NCBI RefSeq assembly: GCF_001698125.1
Contig: NZ_CP013854.1
Coordinates: 1,488,001 to 1,552,000 of the forward strand
DNA: 64,000 nucleotides
Source: Pseudonocardia sp. HH130630-07
GTDB taxonomy: Bacteria; Actinomycetota; Actinomycetes; Mycobacteriales; Pseudonocardiaceae
Direction of reading: 5' to 3'
The translations under genes and the position numbers were made by a program. Position 1 is the first letter of the stretch. Every line of letters starts with the position of its first letter. Below are positions 18,696 through 26,367 of this stretch, piece after piece. The notes beneath the pieces were generated by a model, which was given only the letters and a program-made list of their open reading frames with translations, did not search any database and was not told where the DNA came from.

Positions 18696-20113
18696 ACGCC
18701 GTCGTCGCCGGGTCGGGGCCGAACGGGCTCGCCGCCGCGATCACCCTGGCCCGGGCCGGGCTCCGGGTCCGGGTGTACGAGGCCGCCGACACCCCGGGCG
18801 GCGGTCTGCGCAGCACCCACGCCGACGGCTGGACGCACGACGTGTGCTCGACCGTCCAGGCGCTCGCGCTCGTCTCCCCGTTCTTCCGGACCCTCGACCT
18901 CGACGCGCTCGGCGTCAGGATGCGGCATCCGCGGATCGCGTTCGCGCACCCGCTCGACGGCGGGCGGGCCGCCGTCGCACACCGCTCGGTCGCCCGTACC
19001 GCCGCCGGTCTGGGCGCCGACGGTCCCGCCTGGGAACGGCTGCTGGGCCCGCTCGCCGACGCCGGCCCGGCGCTGTGGCCGGAGGTGCTGGGGAACCTGC
19101 GCCGGGTCCCGCGCCACCCGTTGACGCTGGCCCGGTTCGGGCTGCCCGGCCTGCTCGGGGTCCGGGCGCTGGCCCGTACGGCGTTGCGCACCGACGAGGC
19201 CCGCGCGCTGTTCGCCGGGGCCGGGGCGCACGCCCTGCGCCGGTTGGACGCACCGCTGTCGTCCGCGTTCGGGCTGGCCCTGGTCGCGTCCGCGCACGCC
19301 GTGGGCTGGCCGGTCGTGGAGGGCGGCTCGGGGATGCTCGCCGGGGCGCTCGTCCGCGAGCTGGAACGGCTCGGCGGGGAGGTCGAGACCGGGCACCGGG
19401 TGTCCACGCTCGCCGAGCTGCCCGCGCGGCGCCTCACCCTGCTCGACGTGACCCCGGCCCAGCTGCTGCGGATGGCGGAGTTCCCCGCCGGTTACGCCCG
19501 TTCGCTGGCCGCGCACCGCTACGGCCCCGGCGTCTGCAAGGTCGACTACGAGCTGTCCGGGCCGGTGCCCTGGACCAACCCGGACTGCCGCGACGCCGGG
19601 ACCCTGCACCTGGGCGGGACGCTCGACGAGATCGCCCGTTCCGAGGCCGACGCCGAGGCCGGCCGGCACCCGGACGCGCCGTACGTGCTCGCAGTGCAGG
19701 CCGGCGTCGCCGATCCCACCCGGGCCCCGGCCGGCAAGCACACCCTCTGGACCTACTGCCACGTCCCGCACGGGTCGGACCGCGACATGAGCCCGGCGAT
19801 CGACCGTCAGGTCGAGCGGTTCGCGCCCGGCTTCCGTGACCTGGTCGAACGGCGCATCGTGCGGACCGCGAGCGATTATCATCAGTACAACGAGAACTAC
19901 GTCGGCGGTGCCATCAACGGCGGCATGGCCGGTCCGTGGTCCGCGGTGCTCGGACCGGTGCCCCGGTGGTCGCGGTACGCCACCCCGCTCGACGGGGTGT
20001 ACCTCTGTTCGGCCTCGACCGCACCGGGCGGTGGGGTGCACGGGATGGCGGGGTACCTCGCGGCGTCCGAGGCGCTCGCCGGGCTCGGTGCGACGCCGGC
20101 CCCACCCGGGTGA
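18686..20113 (+). CDS. FAD-dependent oxidoreductase of the phytoene-desaturase-like family
   Basis: A 475-residue flavoprotein. The N terminus DAVVAGSGPNGLAAAITLAR is a dinucleotide-binding fold with GxGxxG, followed by VYEAADTPGGGLRSTH, the amine-oxidase/CrtI type FAD region. Near the end SASTAPGGGVHGMAGYLAASEAL is the second FAD-contact motif of the same superfamily. The enzyme would desaturate or isomerise a lipid-like or isoprenoid substrate; no carotenoid genes are nearby, so the true substrate is unknown. It starts with GTG at 18686, overlapping the end of pmt by 10 bp, and may be co-transcribed with it. Confidence 0.85.
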   Translation: MAVDAVVAGSGPNGLAAAITLARAGLRVRVYEAADTPGGGLRSTHADGWTHDVCSTVQALALVSPFFRTLDLDALGVRMRHPRIAFAHPLDGGRAAVAHRSVARTAAGLGADGPAWERLLGPLADAGPALWPEVLGNLRRVPRHPLTLARFGLPGLLGVRALARTALRTDEARALFAGAGAHALRRLDAPLSSAFGLALVASAHAVGWPVVEGGSGMLAGALVRELERLGGEVETGHRVSTLAELPARRLTLLDVTPAQLLRMAEFPAGYARSLAAHRYGPGVCKVDYELSGPVPWTNPDCRDAGTLHLGGTLDEIARSEADAEAGRHPDAPYVLAVQAGVADPTRAPAGKHTLWTYCHVPHGSDRDMSPAIDRQVERFAPGFRDLVERRIVRTASDYHQYNENYVGGAINGGMAGPWSAVLGPVPRWSRYATPLDGVYLCSASTAPGGGVHGMAGYLAASEALAGLGATPAPPG

Positions 20114-20149
20114 TCCGGGAGGGGCCGGTGCGTCGATCGTGGAGGGCAC

Positions 20150-20497
20150 TCACGGGCGTCCGCCGGTCACCACCCGGTTGTGGTCCATCGCCATCCCGAC
20201 CCAGGACGACAGCTGCTCGTCGCCGCCGACCGAGTCGGCCGAGACTTCGATCCAGCCCGGCCCCATGTCGCGGCCCGGCCCCATCTCCGCCTGCATCGCA
20301 CCCGGCCGGCTCAGCAGTTCGTCGTGCCGATCGGCATCGACGCGCACGAGGAGACCGCCGTCCCTGAGGGCACTGACGATCATCTTCTCGTTGACCATCA
20401 CCGATCTGCCGCCGAACATCGACACCTCGCGCACCACCGGCTCCTCGGCGATCAGGGCGCGGACGCGTTCGACGAGCTCGGCCTGCTCCGGAGTCAC
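20150..20497 (-). CDS. TfoX N-terminal domain protein
   Basis: A small protein of 115 residues read from a GTG at 20497 (VTPEQAELVERVRALIAEEP). The stretch VREVSMFGGRSVMVNEKMIVSALRDGGLLVRV matches the TfoX N-terminal domain (MFGG...), a fold found alone in many actinobacteria. The function of the stand-alone form is not known; in gammaproteobacteria the fused form regulates competence, which need not apply here. It is 14 bp downstream of the SnoaL-like gene, on the same strand, in an ArsR-headed group of four small genes. Confidence 0.75.
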   Translation of the reverse strand: MTPEQAELVERVRALIAEEPVVREVSMFGGRSVMVNEKMIVSALRDGGLLVRVDADRHDELLSRPGAMQAEMGPGRDMGPGWIEVSADSVGGDEQLSSWVGMAMDHNRVVTGGRP

Positions 20498-20511
20498 GGC
20501 GTGCTCCCGTC

Positions 20512-20871
20512 TCAGCCCTGCTCGGGCGGGCCGTAGGAGAGCCGGTCGAAGATCAGCACGCTCTCGGCGATCTTCCCCTCTCTGACGGTGAAGAACTCGG
20601 CGGCCGGGGTGGTGGAGGTCGCGGCGGTCTGCGGGTAGTAGAACAGCGCGACGTGCGCCCCGTCGGAGAACTCGGCGATGTCGCCGATCCCGGTGAGCAT
20701 CGGGGCGAAGCCGCCGATGAACTCCCGGTAGACGTCCTTGCCGTTCAGGTCGACGCCGGGAGCGCGGCAGGTGATGTCGTCGGAGACGTGACCCATCGCC
20801 GCGTCGATGTCGCCGCTCGTCCACGCGTGGTGATACTTCTTCACCACGTCGTACCCGGTGTCCTGACTCAT
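20512..20871 (-). CDS. SnoaL-like / NTF2-fold protein
   Basis: A 119-residue cone-shaped alpha+beta protein of the SnoaL/ketosteroid-isomerase-like superfamily: the N-terminal helix VVKKYHHAWTSGDIDAAMGHVSDDITCRAPG and the strand end PAAEFFTVREGKIAESVLIFDRLSY are typical. Members act as isomerases, cyclases or binding proteins; no catalytic prediction is safe here. It sits 41 bp after the SRPBCC gene and upstream of the TfoX-like gene, probably in the ArsR operon. Confidence 0.8.
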   Translation of the reverse strand: MSQDTGYDVVKKYHHAWTSGDIDAAMGHVSDDITCRAPGVDLNGKDVYREFIGGFAPMLTGIGDIAEFSDGAHVALFYYPQTAATSTTPAAEFFTVREGKIAESVLIFDRLSYGPPEQG

Positions 20872-20912
20872 GGGACCTCCTCGGTTCGTGCCGCGTACGC
20901 GGCGGTGCTTAC

Positions 20913-21347
20913 TCAGTCCGGGAGCGGCCGCCAGCCGTCGGGCCCGGCGTCACCACCGGCGCCGGCGATGGCGAGACGGGGGAGGAAGTTCGCCCACCCG
21001 TCGGCGTGGCCGCGCACTGCCGTGTCGGGCAGATCGGAGTGGCAGAGCTCGACCCTGGTACCGCCGCCGATCGGTGTCAGCCGGAACTCGACCGTCGACG
21101 CGCCCGCGGGCAGCTCCTCGCTGCCGGCGAAACCCCAGCTCATCACGACGCGGTTCGGCGGCTCGACGTGCACGTACTCGCCCCGCACCGGGTGACCGGC
21201 GACATCGACCGCGAACCTCCCGCCCGGTGTCGGATCGAGATCCTCGTACCGCCCCATCCACGCGGTCATGCCGTCGTCGGTGGTCAGGTACCTGAACACG
21301 GTCTCCGGCGGAGCCGCGATGTCGATGGAGTCTCGGAACTCAGCCAT
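20913..21347 (-). CDS. SRPBCC (AHSA1-type) ligand-binding protein
   Basis: A 144-residue START/Bet-v1-like protein: DSIDIAAPPETVFRYLTTDDGMTAWMGRYEDLDPTPGGRF is the characteristic N-terminal segment of AHSA1-type SRPBCC domains, followed by GEYVHVEPPNRVVMSWGF and ending DGWANFLPRLAIAG. Such proteins are very often encoded directly after an ArsR-type repressor, as here (8-bp overlap with the ArsR gene), and are thought to bind small hydrophobic ligands. The partner repressor presumably controls it. Confidence 0.88.
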   Translation of the reverse strand: MAEFRDSIDIAAPPETVFRYLTTDDGMTAWMGRYEDLDPTPGGRFAVDVAGHPVRGEYVHVEPPNRVVMSWGFAGSEELPAGASTVEFRLTPIGGGTRVELCHSDLPDTAVRGHADGWANFLPRLAIAGAGGDAGPDGWRPLPD

Positions 21348-21675
21348 GATCCCGCGCCTCGTTCGACTCGATCGCGGTCTTGAGGTCGGCCAGCTTTCCC
21401 GGCCAGAAGCCGTCCAGGTACGAGCGCACCGCGGCCAGACCGTCGGTGTCGACGGCGAACAGGTGGCGGGTGCCCTCGCGGGTGCCGGTCACGAGCCCTG
21501 CCTTGCGGAGCACTCCGAGGTGGTGCGAGGTCGTCTGTTGCGACAGGCCGAGTTGCTCCGCGATCGCCCCGACCGGCTGTGGGTCGGAGCGGATCGAGCG
21601 CAGGATCGAGCGCCGGTTCCCGTCGGCCAGCGCACGCAGCGCCAGATCGAGATCCGCTACGGCCTCGGTACCCAT
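21340..21675 (-). CDS. ArsR-family winged-helix repressor
   Basis: A 111-residue DNA-binding protein: ALRALADGNRRSILRSIRSD, then the helix-turn-helix IAEQLGLSQQTTSHHLGVLRKAGLVTGTREGTRHLFAVD. No Cys pair for metal sensing is present, so it belongs to the non-metal ArsR group that travels with SRPBCC proteins. The ATG at 21675 has a strong AGGAGG eight bases upstream; an upstream ATG at 21702 lacks a ribosome site. It overlaps the SRPBCC gene by 8 bp and its own promoter contains an inverted repeat that suits autorepression. Confidence 0.9.
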   Translation of the reverse strand: MGTEAVADLDLALRALADGNRRSILRSIRSDPQPVGAIAEQLGLSQQTTSHHLGVLRKAGLVTGTREGTRHLFAVDTDGLAAVRSYLDGFWPGKLADLKTAIESNEARDHG

Positions 21676-21700
21676 CGTCAGCCTCCTCGCCCGGCCACCC

Positions 21701-21730
21701 ACCTTAGAACAAGTACCTGTTTGTACTCAA
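21701..21730 (-). promoter_or_regulatory. Promoter and probable operator of the ArsR operon
   Basis: On the minus strand TTGAGT (21730-21725) and TAAGGT (21706-21701) stand 18 bp apart as -35 and -10 boxes, 26 bp before the ArsR start. Between and partly over them lies AGTAC-N6-GTACT (21712-21727), a small inverted repeat well placed for the ArsR protein to block polymerase. Confidence 0.6.
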
Positions 21731-21794
21731 GTTCATGGGTATAGCTGAGGGCGCCCAGCCGACCGATGTAGAGCATGGGCACGACGACAGGAAC

Positions 21795-21844
21795 GACGTA
21801 GGGGGCCACACCACATCTCTCGATGTGGTGTGGCCCCCTACGTC
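21795..21844 (-). terminator. Perfect 23-bp hairpin behind tRNA-Ala
   Basis: Positions 21795-21817 and 21822-21844 are exact reverse complements of each other (23 bp, no mismatch) around a TCTC loop. The core is GGGGGCCACACCACATC on the left arm. It begins 8 bp after the 3' end of tRNA-Ala on that strand, so it probably terminates the tRNA transcript. No T-tract follows. The symmetric stem would also work for transcripts from the other side. Confidence 0.7.
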
Positions 21845-21852
21845 ACCATGGG

Positions 21853-21925
21853 TGGAGCTGAGGGGAATCGAACCCCTGACCTTCTCGATGCGAACGAGAC
21901 GCGCTACCAACTGCGCTACAGCCCC
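21853..21925 (-). tRNA. tRNA-Ala, anticodon CGC
   Basis: A 73-nt cloverleaf on the minus strand: acceptor GGGGCTG pairing with CAGCTCC (one G-U), D arm GCGC/GCGC, anticodon arm TCTCG-TTCGCAT-CGAGA with anticodon CGC (reads GCG alanine codons, frequent at this GC content), and T arm AGGGG-TTCGATT-CCCCT. CCA is not fully encoded (A then CC..). The long hairpin follows directly. Confidence 0.96.
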
Positions 21926-21969
21926 GCGGTCCGCCCTCTCGGGCTGACCTGGAGAACCCTAACAGACCT

Positions 21970-23364
21970 CTATTCGCCGACCGCACGGCGGTGGGGGGTC
22001 CGGTCGTCGAGGACGTCCGGCTCCTCCTCGGCTCCGATGTCGACCAGTGACGTCCCGTCCGGGACCGGCGGCGGCGGGGTCACGTCCAGCCGCGGCAGCG
22101 AGGACTCGTGCTCGTCCGAGCCGGACCCGTCCACGGTGCGACGACGGGCGGGCAGCACCCCGAGCGGTTCCCCGCAGCCGCGTACCCGGGTGGGCTCGCC
22201 GTCGTCGGCGGTCCAGTCGCTGTCGTCGGCCTCGTCCACGGCGGTGGCCCGCCCGTCGCGATCCTCGACGGGCTCGTCCGCCGGATCGTCCAGGTCGTCG
22301 GGCCGGTCGCCCGCCACCGGACGCCGACGCTCGGTCAACCGCGCGGCCCGGCGGGTGCGGATCGACTCCTCGATCCGGACCTGCCTGCGCAGGTAACCGA
22401 GGTAGCCGACCAGTCCCGCGCCGAGCACACCGGCGACCCACCAGAAGATCGTCGACACCAGCAGCGCGGTGACCCCCGCCGCCACCAGCAGCACCAGCAG
22501 GGCGAGCACCACCCGCTGGCGGAACGCGTACTTGGCGTGTGCGGCCGCCGCCGCGGCGTCGGGGTCGAACCCCCCGCGGCCGGGCCGGTAGCGGATCGGG
22601 GGGTGCTCGTCGAGATCGTCCTCGGCGTCGGCATCGAGGTCGGCATCGGCATCGAGCTCCGCGTCGGTGCCGGCGTCGAGATCCGGGTCCGTGTCGAGGT
22701 CCGTGTCGACGTCCGTGTCCACGTCGGCGTCCCGGTCGGTGCCGGTCGGTGCCTCGGTACCGGCCCGGCCGTCGGCGGGTCCGGTACCGACGCCGCGGTC
22801 ACGACCGGCGGCGCCTCCGGCCGTGCGGGTGAACGACGTGCCGGGCTCCTCGTCGTCGGCGAGGTCGGTGTCGGTCCCGCCGTCGTCCACGGAGGTCCCG
22901 GGGTCCCGGCGGCCGGACCAGGGGTCGCGCTCCCGCTCCGGCCGCCGTCGGTCACCGTGGCGCGCCGTGCCCGCGCCGCCCGTGGGCTCGTCGCCGCGGT
23001 CGTCGTCCACGTGGTCACCCACATGGTCGTCGAGATCGTCGTCGAGGCCGTGCACCCGGCCGTCGTCGTCGATCTCCGCGTCGAACTCGAACTCGTCCGC
23101 AGGGTCACCGAGACGCTCACCGGCGCGCTCCCGCGGGCCCGGGAGATCGTCCCGGGCCTCGACCAGCTCGCCGACGGTGTTCGGACCGGATCGCTCCATC
23201 ACGCCAACCTCCGGGTATCGGTGCCGCATCGGACGCTCGAGCACCCGCCCGGACAGCAGCGCCGGACTCAGCCGGGCCACCTCCTGCTGGCGCCGTGCGA
23301 CGGTCGGCACCAGGATGAGCAGCCACAGCACGACCAGACCCACGAAGATCAGAGAGCTGGGCAC
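21970..23364 (-). CDS. glpR: Divisome membrane protein GlpR/SepX
   Basis: A 464-residue membrane protein: one N-terminal helix (SLIFVGLVVLWLLILVPTVA) with the following arginines RRQQEVARLSPALLSGRVLE, a very long acidic disordered stretch (residues about 80-270) with Asp-rich near-repeats such as DVDTDVDTDLDTD, then two membrane helices (VVLALLVLLVAAGVTALLV and WWVAGVLGAGLVGYLGYL) and an Arg-rich tail RRQVRIEESIRTRRAARLTERR. This is the architecture of actinobacterial GlpR/SepX, the membrane receptor of the gephyrin-like protein Glp at the division septum. The nearby glp gene supports this. The acidic linker is longer than I would expect. Confidence 0.85.
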   Translation of the reverse strand: MPSSLIFVGLVVLWLLILVPTVARRQQEVARLSPALLSGRVLERPMRHRYPEVGVMERSGPNTVGELVEARDDLPGPRERAGERLGDPADEFEFDAEIDDDGRVHGLDDDLDDHVGDHVDDDRGDEPTGGAGTARHGDRRRPERERDPWSGRRDPGTSVDDGGTDTDLADDEEPGTSFTRTAGGAAGRDRGVGTGPADGRAGTEAPTGTDRDADVDTDVDTDLDTDPDLDAGTDAELDADADLDADAEDDLDEHPPIRYRPGRGGFDPDAAAAAAHAKYAFRQRVVLALLVLLVAAGVTALLVSTIFWWVAGVLGAGLVGYLGYLRRQVRIEESIRTRRAARLTERRRPVAGDRPDDLDDPADEPVEDRDGRATAVDEADDSDWTADDGEPTRVRGCGEPLGVLPARRRTVDGSGSDEHESSLPRLDVTPPPPVPDGTSLVDIGAEEEPDVLDDRTPHRRAVGE

Positions 23365-23509
23365 GGGCTGCCTCCTCCCCGACCGGCGCAGTCCACCCGG
23401 TGAACGGCCCCGACCCGTCCACCACCGATCACCATAAGAGGACGGGGCACCCGGACCCGGCCGCGACGCGCCGTCGTCCCCCGGTCGGTCCGTACGGGAA
23501 CCGCGGACC

Positions 23510-24175
23510 TCAGGCGCGCGCGGCCCGCCCGGCCCGCACCAGCCGTCCGACGAACCCGCCGGGCGGGGTCTCCTCGGCGGTCACCGCGAAGGCGTAGTGG
23601 TCGCGCCAGGCGCCGTCGACGTCCAGGTACCGGCGCAGCAGGCCCTCCCGCCGGAACCCGAGCCGGGCCAGCACCGCGATGCTCGCCGCGTTCTCCGGGC
23701 GCACGGTGGCCTCCACCCGGTGCAGGTGCACCGGTCCGAAGCAATGGTCGAGCACCAGGGCGACCGCCGCCGTCGTGATCCCGCGCCCGCCGAGCCGGGA
23801 GTCGATCCAGTAGCCGACGTAGGCCGACAGCAGCGGCTCCCGCACGACGTTGCCGATCATCACGTGCCCGCCGAGGCGTCCGTCGACGGTGATCGCGAAC
23901 GGCAGCGACAGCCCGCGCCGGGCCGACGAGCGCAGCAGGTACCAGCGGCTCGGCCAGTCCGCCGCGGCGTTGCGGCGGGCCCAGCCCCCGTACGTCGTCG
24001 GCTCCCACGGCCGCAGGTGGCTCTCGTCGCGCACCCGGATCCGGGACCACTCGGTGCCGTCCCGCAACCGGACCGGCCGGAGCCCGATCTCGTGGTCACG
24101 GACCCGCAGCGGTCCCGGACGCGCCGGCCAGCCCGGATGGCTGCCGGGCGGTTCCGGGACGGACTGCGGCGGCAC
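23510..24175 (-). CDS. rimJ: RimJ/RimL-type GNAT N-acetyltransferase
   Basis: A 221-residue acetyl-CoA-dependent transferase of the RimJ/RimL group (N-terminal acetylation of ribosomal or other proteins). The central YVGYWIDSRLGGRGITTAAVALVLDHCF contains the acetyl-CoA loop (RxxGxG/A form), and the C-terminal VHLHRVEATVRPENAASIAVLARLGFRREGLLRRYLDVDGAWRDHYAFAV is the conserved end of the family. It lies 6 bp after glp and upstream of glpR, the same order glp-rimJ-glpR as in mycobacteria. The true substrate here is not known. Confidence 0.9.
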   Translation of the reverse strand: MPPQSVPEPPGSHPGWPARPGPLRVRDHEIGLRPVRLRDGTEWSRIRVRDESHLRPWEPTTYGGWARRNAAADWPSRWYLLRSSARRGLSLPFAITVDGRLGGHVMIGNVVREPLLSAYVGYWIDSRLGGRGITTAAVALVLDHCFGPVHLHRVEATVRPENAASIAVLARLGFRREGLLRRYLDVDGAWRDHYAFAVTAEETPPGGFVGRLVRAGRAARA

Positions 24176-24181
24176 CGGTGC

Positions 24182-25402
24182 TCAGCCGCGGCCGCGGGCC
24201 ACGAGCTCGATCTGCTCGCCGACGGTCAGCTCCGTGACGTCCTCCCCGACGACCGCCAGCGCGTTCGCCTCGGCGAGGACCGCGAGCAGGTGGCTGCCCG
24301 AGGAGCCGAGCGGCTGGGCGAGCAGCTCGCCGCCGTCGTCCTCACGCAGCAGCCGGGACGGGATGTAGGAGCGCCGACCGACCGGTGAGGAGACGGGCGA
24401 GGTCAGCCGGGCCGTCCAGGACCGGCGGCGCGGTTCCTGCCCCAGCGCCAGCCGGATCAGCGGACGCACGAAGACCTCGAACAGGACGAGCGCGGTCGCC
24501 GGGTGCGAGGGGACCAGGAAGACCGGGACGGCGTCCGCGCCGAGCCGACCGTAGCCCTGGGCCGAGCCGGGGTGCATCGCGATCCGGGTGGCGTCGATCC
24601 CGCCGAGGTCGGACAGCCCGCTGGTCGCCTCGGCCATCGTCGCGCCGCCGCCCGCACCGCAGATCACGATGATCTCGCTGGCCGGCAGCAGGTCCTCCAC
24701 CGCGCCGCGGATCTCGGTCCCGCTGCCCCCGACGGTGCGGGGCCGGTTCGTCTCGGCACCCGCCTCGCGGGCGGCGGCGACGACGGCGTGCGAGCAGACG
24801 TCGGCCACCTGCCCGGACGACGCCGACCGGCTGACCTCGACCAGCTCGTCGCCCACCGAGACGACCGAGACGCGCGGCCGCGGGTGCACGAGCAGCTTGT
24901 CCCGGCCCGCCGCCGCGAGCATCGCGACCTGCGCGGACCCGACGATGTCGCCCTCCCGCACGGCCACGTCGCCGGACTGCACGTCCTCACCCACCCGGCG
25001 CACGAACCCGCCGGACGGCACGCTGCGGTGCACCGACAGCCGGGCCGACCCGGAGTCGGTCCAGGCCGCCGGGGCCACCGCGTCGGCGAGGGTGGGCAAC
25101 GGGGCTCCCGCCGCGACCCGGACCGCCTGGCCCGGCTGCAGCCGCAGCGGCTGCCGGGACCCGGCGGAGATCTCCCCGACGACCGGGACGGTCATCGGCG
25201 AGATCTGGGTGGCGCCCGCGACGTCGACGCTGCGGACCGCGTACCCGTCGACGGCGGCCTGGTCGAAGACCGGGAGCGGGCGGCCCGCGACGACCTCCTC
25301 GGCGCTGCGCAGGCCCTGTGCGTCGGCGACGGCGACCCGGACCGGTGCCGGGCGGACCGCGACGTCGAGGATCCGGTTCAGGTGCTCGGTGACCGTGCGC
25401 AC
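24182..25402 (-). CDS. glp: Gephyrin-like protein Glp (MoeA-type molybdotransferase fold)
   Basis: A 406-residue protein with the full MoeA layout: the N-terminal VTEHLNRILDVAVRPAPVRVAVADAQG, the swivelling domain starting DQAAVDGYAVRS, then the MPT-binding domain with RPRVSVVSVGDELVEVSR and the dinucleotide-like IIVICGAGGGATMAEATSGL, and the C-terminal beta barrel. In actinobacteria the copy next to glpR acts in cell division (Glp binds FtsZ and GlpR) rather than, or as well as, in molybdenum cofactor synthesis. The typical MoeA TGGxS motif is changed to GAGGGA here, which fits the division role. It is 1 bp downstream of galU. Confidence 0.88.
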   Translation of the reverse strand: MRTVTEHLNRILDVAVRPAPVRVAVADAQGLRSAEEVVAGRPLPVFDQAAVDGYAVRSVDVAGATQISPMTVPVVGEISAGSRQPLRLQPGQAVRVAAGAPLPTLADAVAPAAWTDSGSARLSVHRSVPSGGFVRRVGEDVQSGDVAVREGDIVGSAQVAMLAAAGRDKLLVHPRPRVSVVSVGDELVEVSRSASSGQVADVCSHAVVAAAREAGAETNRPRTVGGSGTEIRGAVEDLLPASEIIVICGAGGGATMAEATSGLSDLGGIDATRIAMHPGSAQGYGRLGADAVPVFLVPSHPATALVLFEVFVRPLIRLALGQEPRRRSWTARLTSPVSSPVGRRSYIPSRLLREDDGGELLAQPLGSSGSHLLAVLAEANALAVVGEDVTELTVGEQIELVARGRG

Positions 25403-25403
25403 G

Positions 25404-26306
25404 TCAGTCCTTCAACCGGTCGGTCAGCCAGCCGCGCAGGCTCTCGCCGTACTCGGGATGGTCGAGCATGTGGTCCACGTACGCCCGTGCGTAGCCGGCC
25501 GGGTTGCCCAGGTCGTGCCGCCCGCCACGGTGGACGACGACGTGCACCGGGTGCCCCTCCCGGATCAGCAGCGCGACGGCGTCGGTCAGCTGCAGCTCGC
25601 CGCCCGCCCCGGGGGTGATCCGCTCCAGGGCGTCGAAGATCGCCCGGTCGAGCAGGTAGCGGCCGGCGGCCGCGAACGTCGACGGCGCCTCGTCGGGCGC
25701 CGGCTTCTCCACCATGCCGTGGACCTGCTTGACGTCGTCGTCGCCGGTGTCGGAGACCTCGAACACGCCGTAGGCCGAGATCTCCTCGCGTGGCACGTCG
25801 AAGGCGCACAGGACGCTCCCGCCGTACTCGGCCCGGACCTGCGCCATGCGGGCGAGCACCCCGGTCGGCAGGACCAGGTCGTCGGGCAGCAGGACGGCGA
25901 CGGCCGTCTCGTCGTCGGCCAGTGCCGGGCCGGCCTGGGCCACGGCGTGCCCCAGGCCCTTGGGCTCGTGCTGGTACACCGAGTCGACCGCGAGGAGGCC
26001 GGGCGCGCGGCGGACGCGCTGCGCCAGCTCGCCCTTGCCCCGGCCCTCCAGGGTCGTGACCAGCTCGTCGTCCGGCCGGAAGTACGCGGCCACCGACTCC
26101 TTGCCCGGTGAGGTGACGATCAGGAGCCGCTCCGCACCCGCCTGGGCGGCCTCGGCCGCGACGAGCTCGATGCCCGGTGTGTCGACGACGGGGAGCAGTT
26201 CCTTCGGCACGGCCTTGGTGGTCGGCAGGAACCTGGTGCCGAGACCGGCCGCCGGCACCACGGCGGTGCGGAACGCCGCGGTCGTGCTGGAGGTCTGCGC
26301 GCTCAT
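25404..26306 (-). CDS. galU: UTP-glucose-1-phosphate uridylyltransferase
   Basis: A 300-residue nucleotidyltransferase that makes UDP-glucose for trehalose, glycogen and envelope polysaccharides. The N-terminal nucleotide loop is RTAVVPAAGLGTRFLPTTKAVPKELLPVVDTPGIE, followed by YQHEPKGLGHAVAQA, VLLPDDLVLP and PGAGGELQLTDAV, all GalU hallmarks. The ATG at 26306 (MSAQTSS) is used because a TAGGCT box lies eight bases upstream; the open frame starting at 26330 would put the promoter inside the gene. It is first in a galU-glp-rimJ-glpR operon. Confidence 0.95.
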   Translation of the reverse strand: MSAQTSSTTAAFRTAVVPAAGLGTRFLPTTKAVPKELLPVVDTPGIELVAAEAAQAGAERLLIVTSPGKESVAAYFRPDDELVTTLEGRGKGELAQRVRRAPGLLAVDSVYQHEPKGLGHAVAQAGPALADDETAVAVLLPDDLVLPTGVLARMAQVRAEYGGSVLCAFDVPREEISAYGVFEVSDTGDDDVKQVHGMVEKPAPDEAPSTFAAAGRYLLDRAIFDALERITPGAGGELQLTDAVALLIREGHPVHVVVHRGGRHDLGNPAGYARAYVDHMLDHPEYGESLRGWLTDRLKD

Positions 26307-26314
26307 GGTCGGCG

Positions 26315-26336
26315 AGCCTAGCCACAGCACTAGCCT
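26315..26336. promoter_or_regulatory. Divergent promoters between galU and fthC
   Basis: Minus-strand TAGGCT (26320-26315) ends eight bases before the galU ATG, and plus-strand TAGCCT (26331-26336) precedes a likely start of transcription near 26343 for fthC. The galU message would be leaderless or nearly so; the fthC message would carry a 25-nt leader with a ribosome site. Confidence 0.5.
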
Positions 26337-26367
26337 GGGGCGGTGACGGCTCGCGCGGAGGCAACCG

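Noticed and set aside
22620..22740. DNA tandem repeat in glpR
   Set aside because: The Asp/Thr-rich near-repeats (GTC/GTG/GAG codon pattern) encode an acidic disordered linker; copies are degenerate and in frame, so not a separate repeat element.
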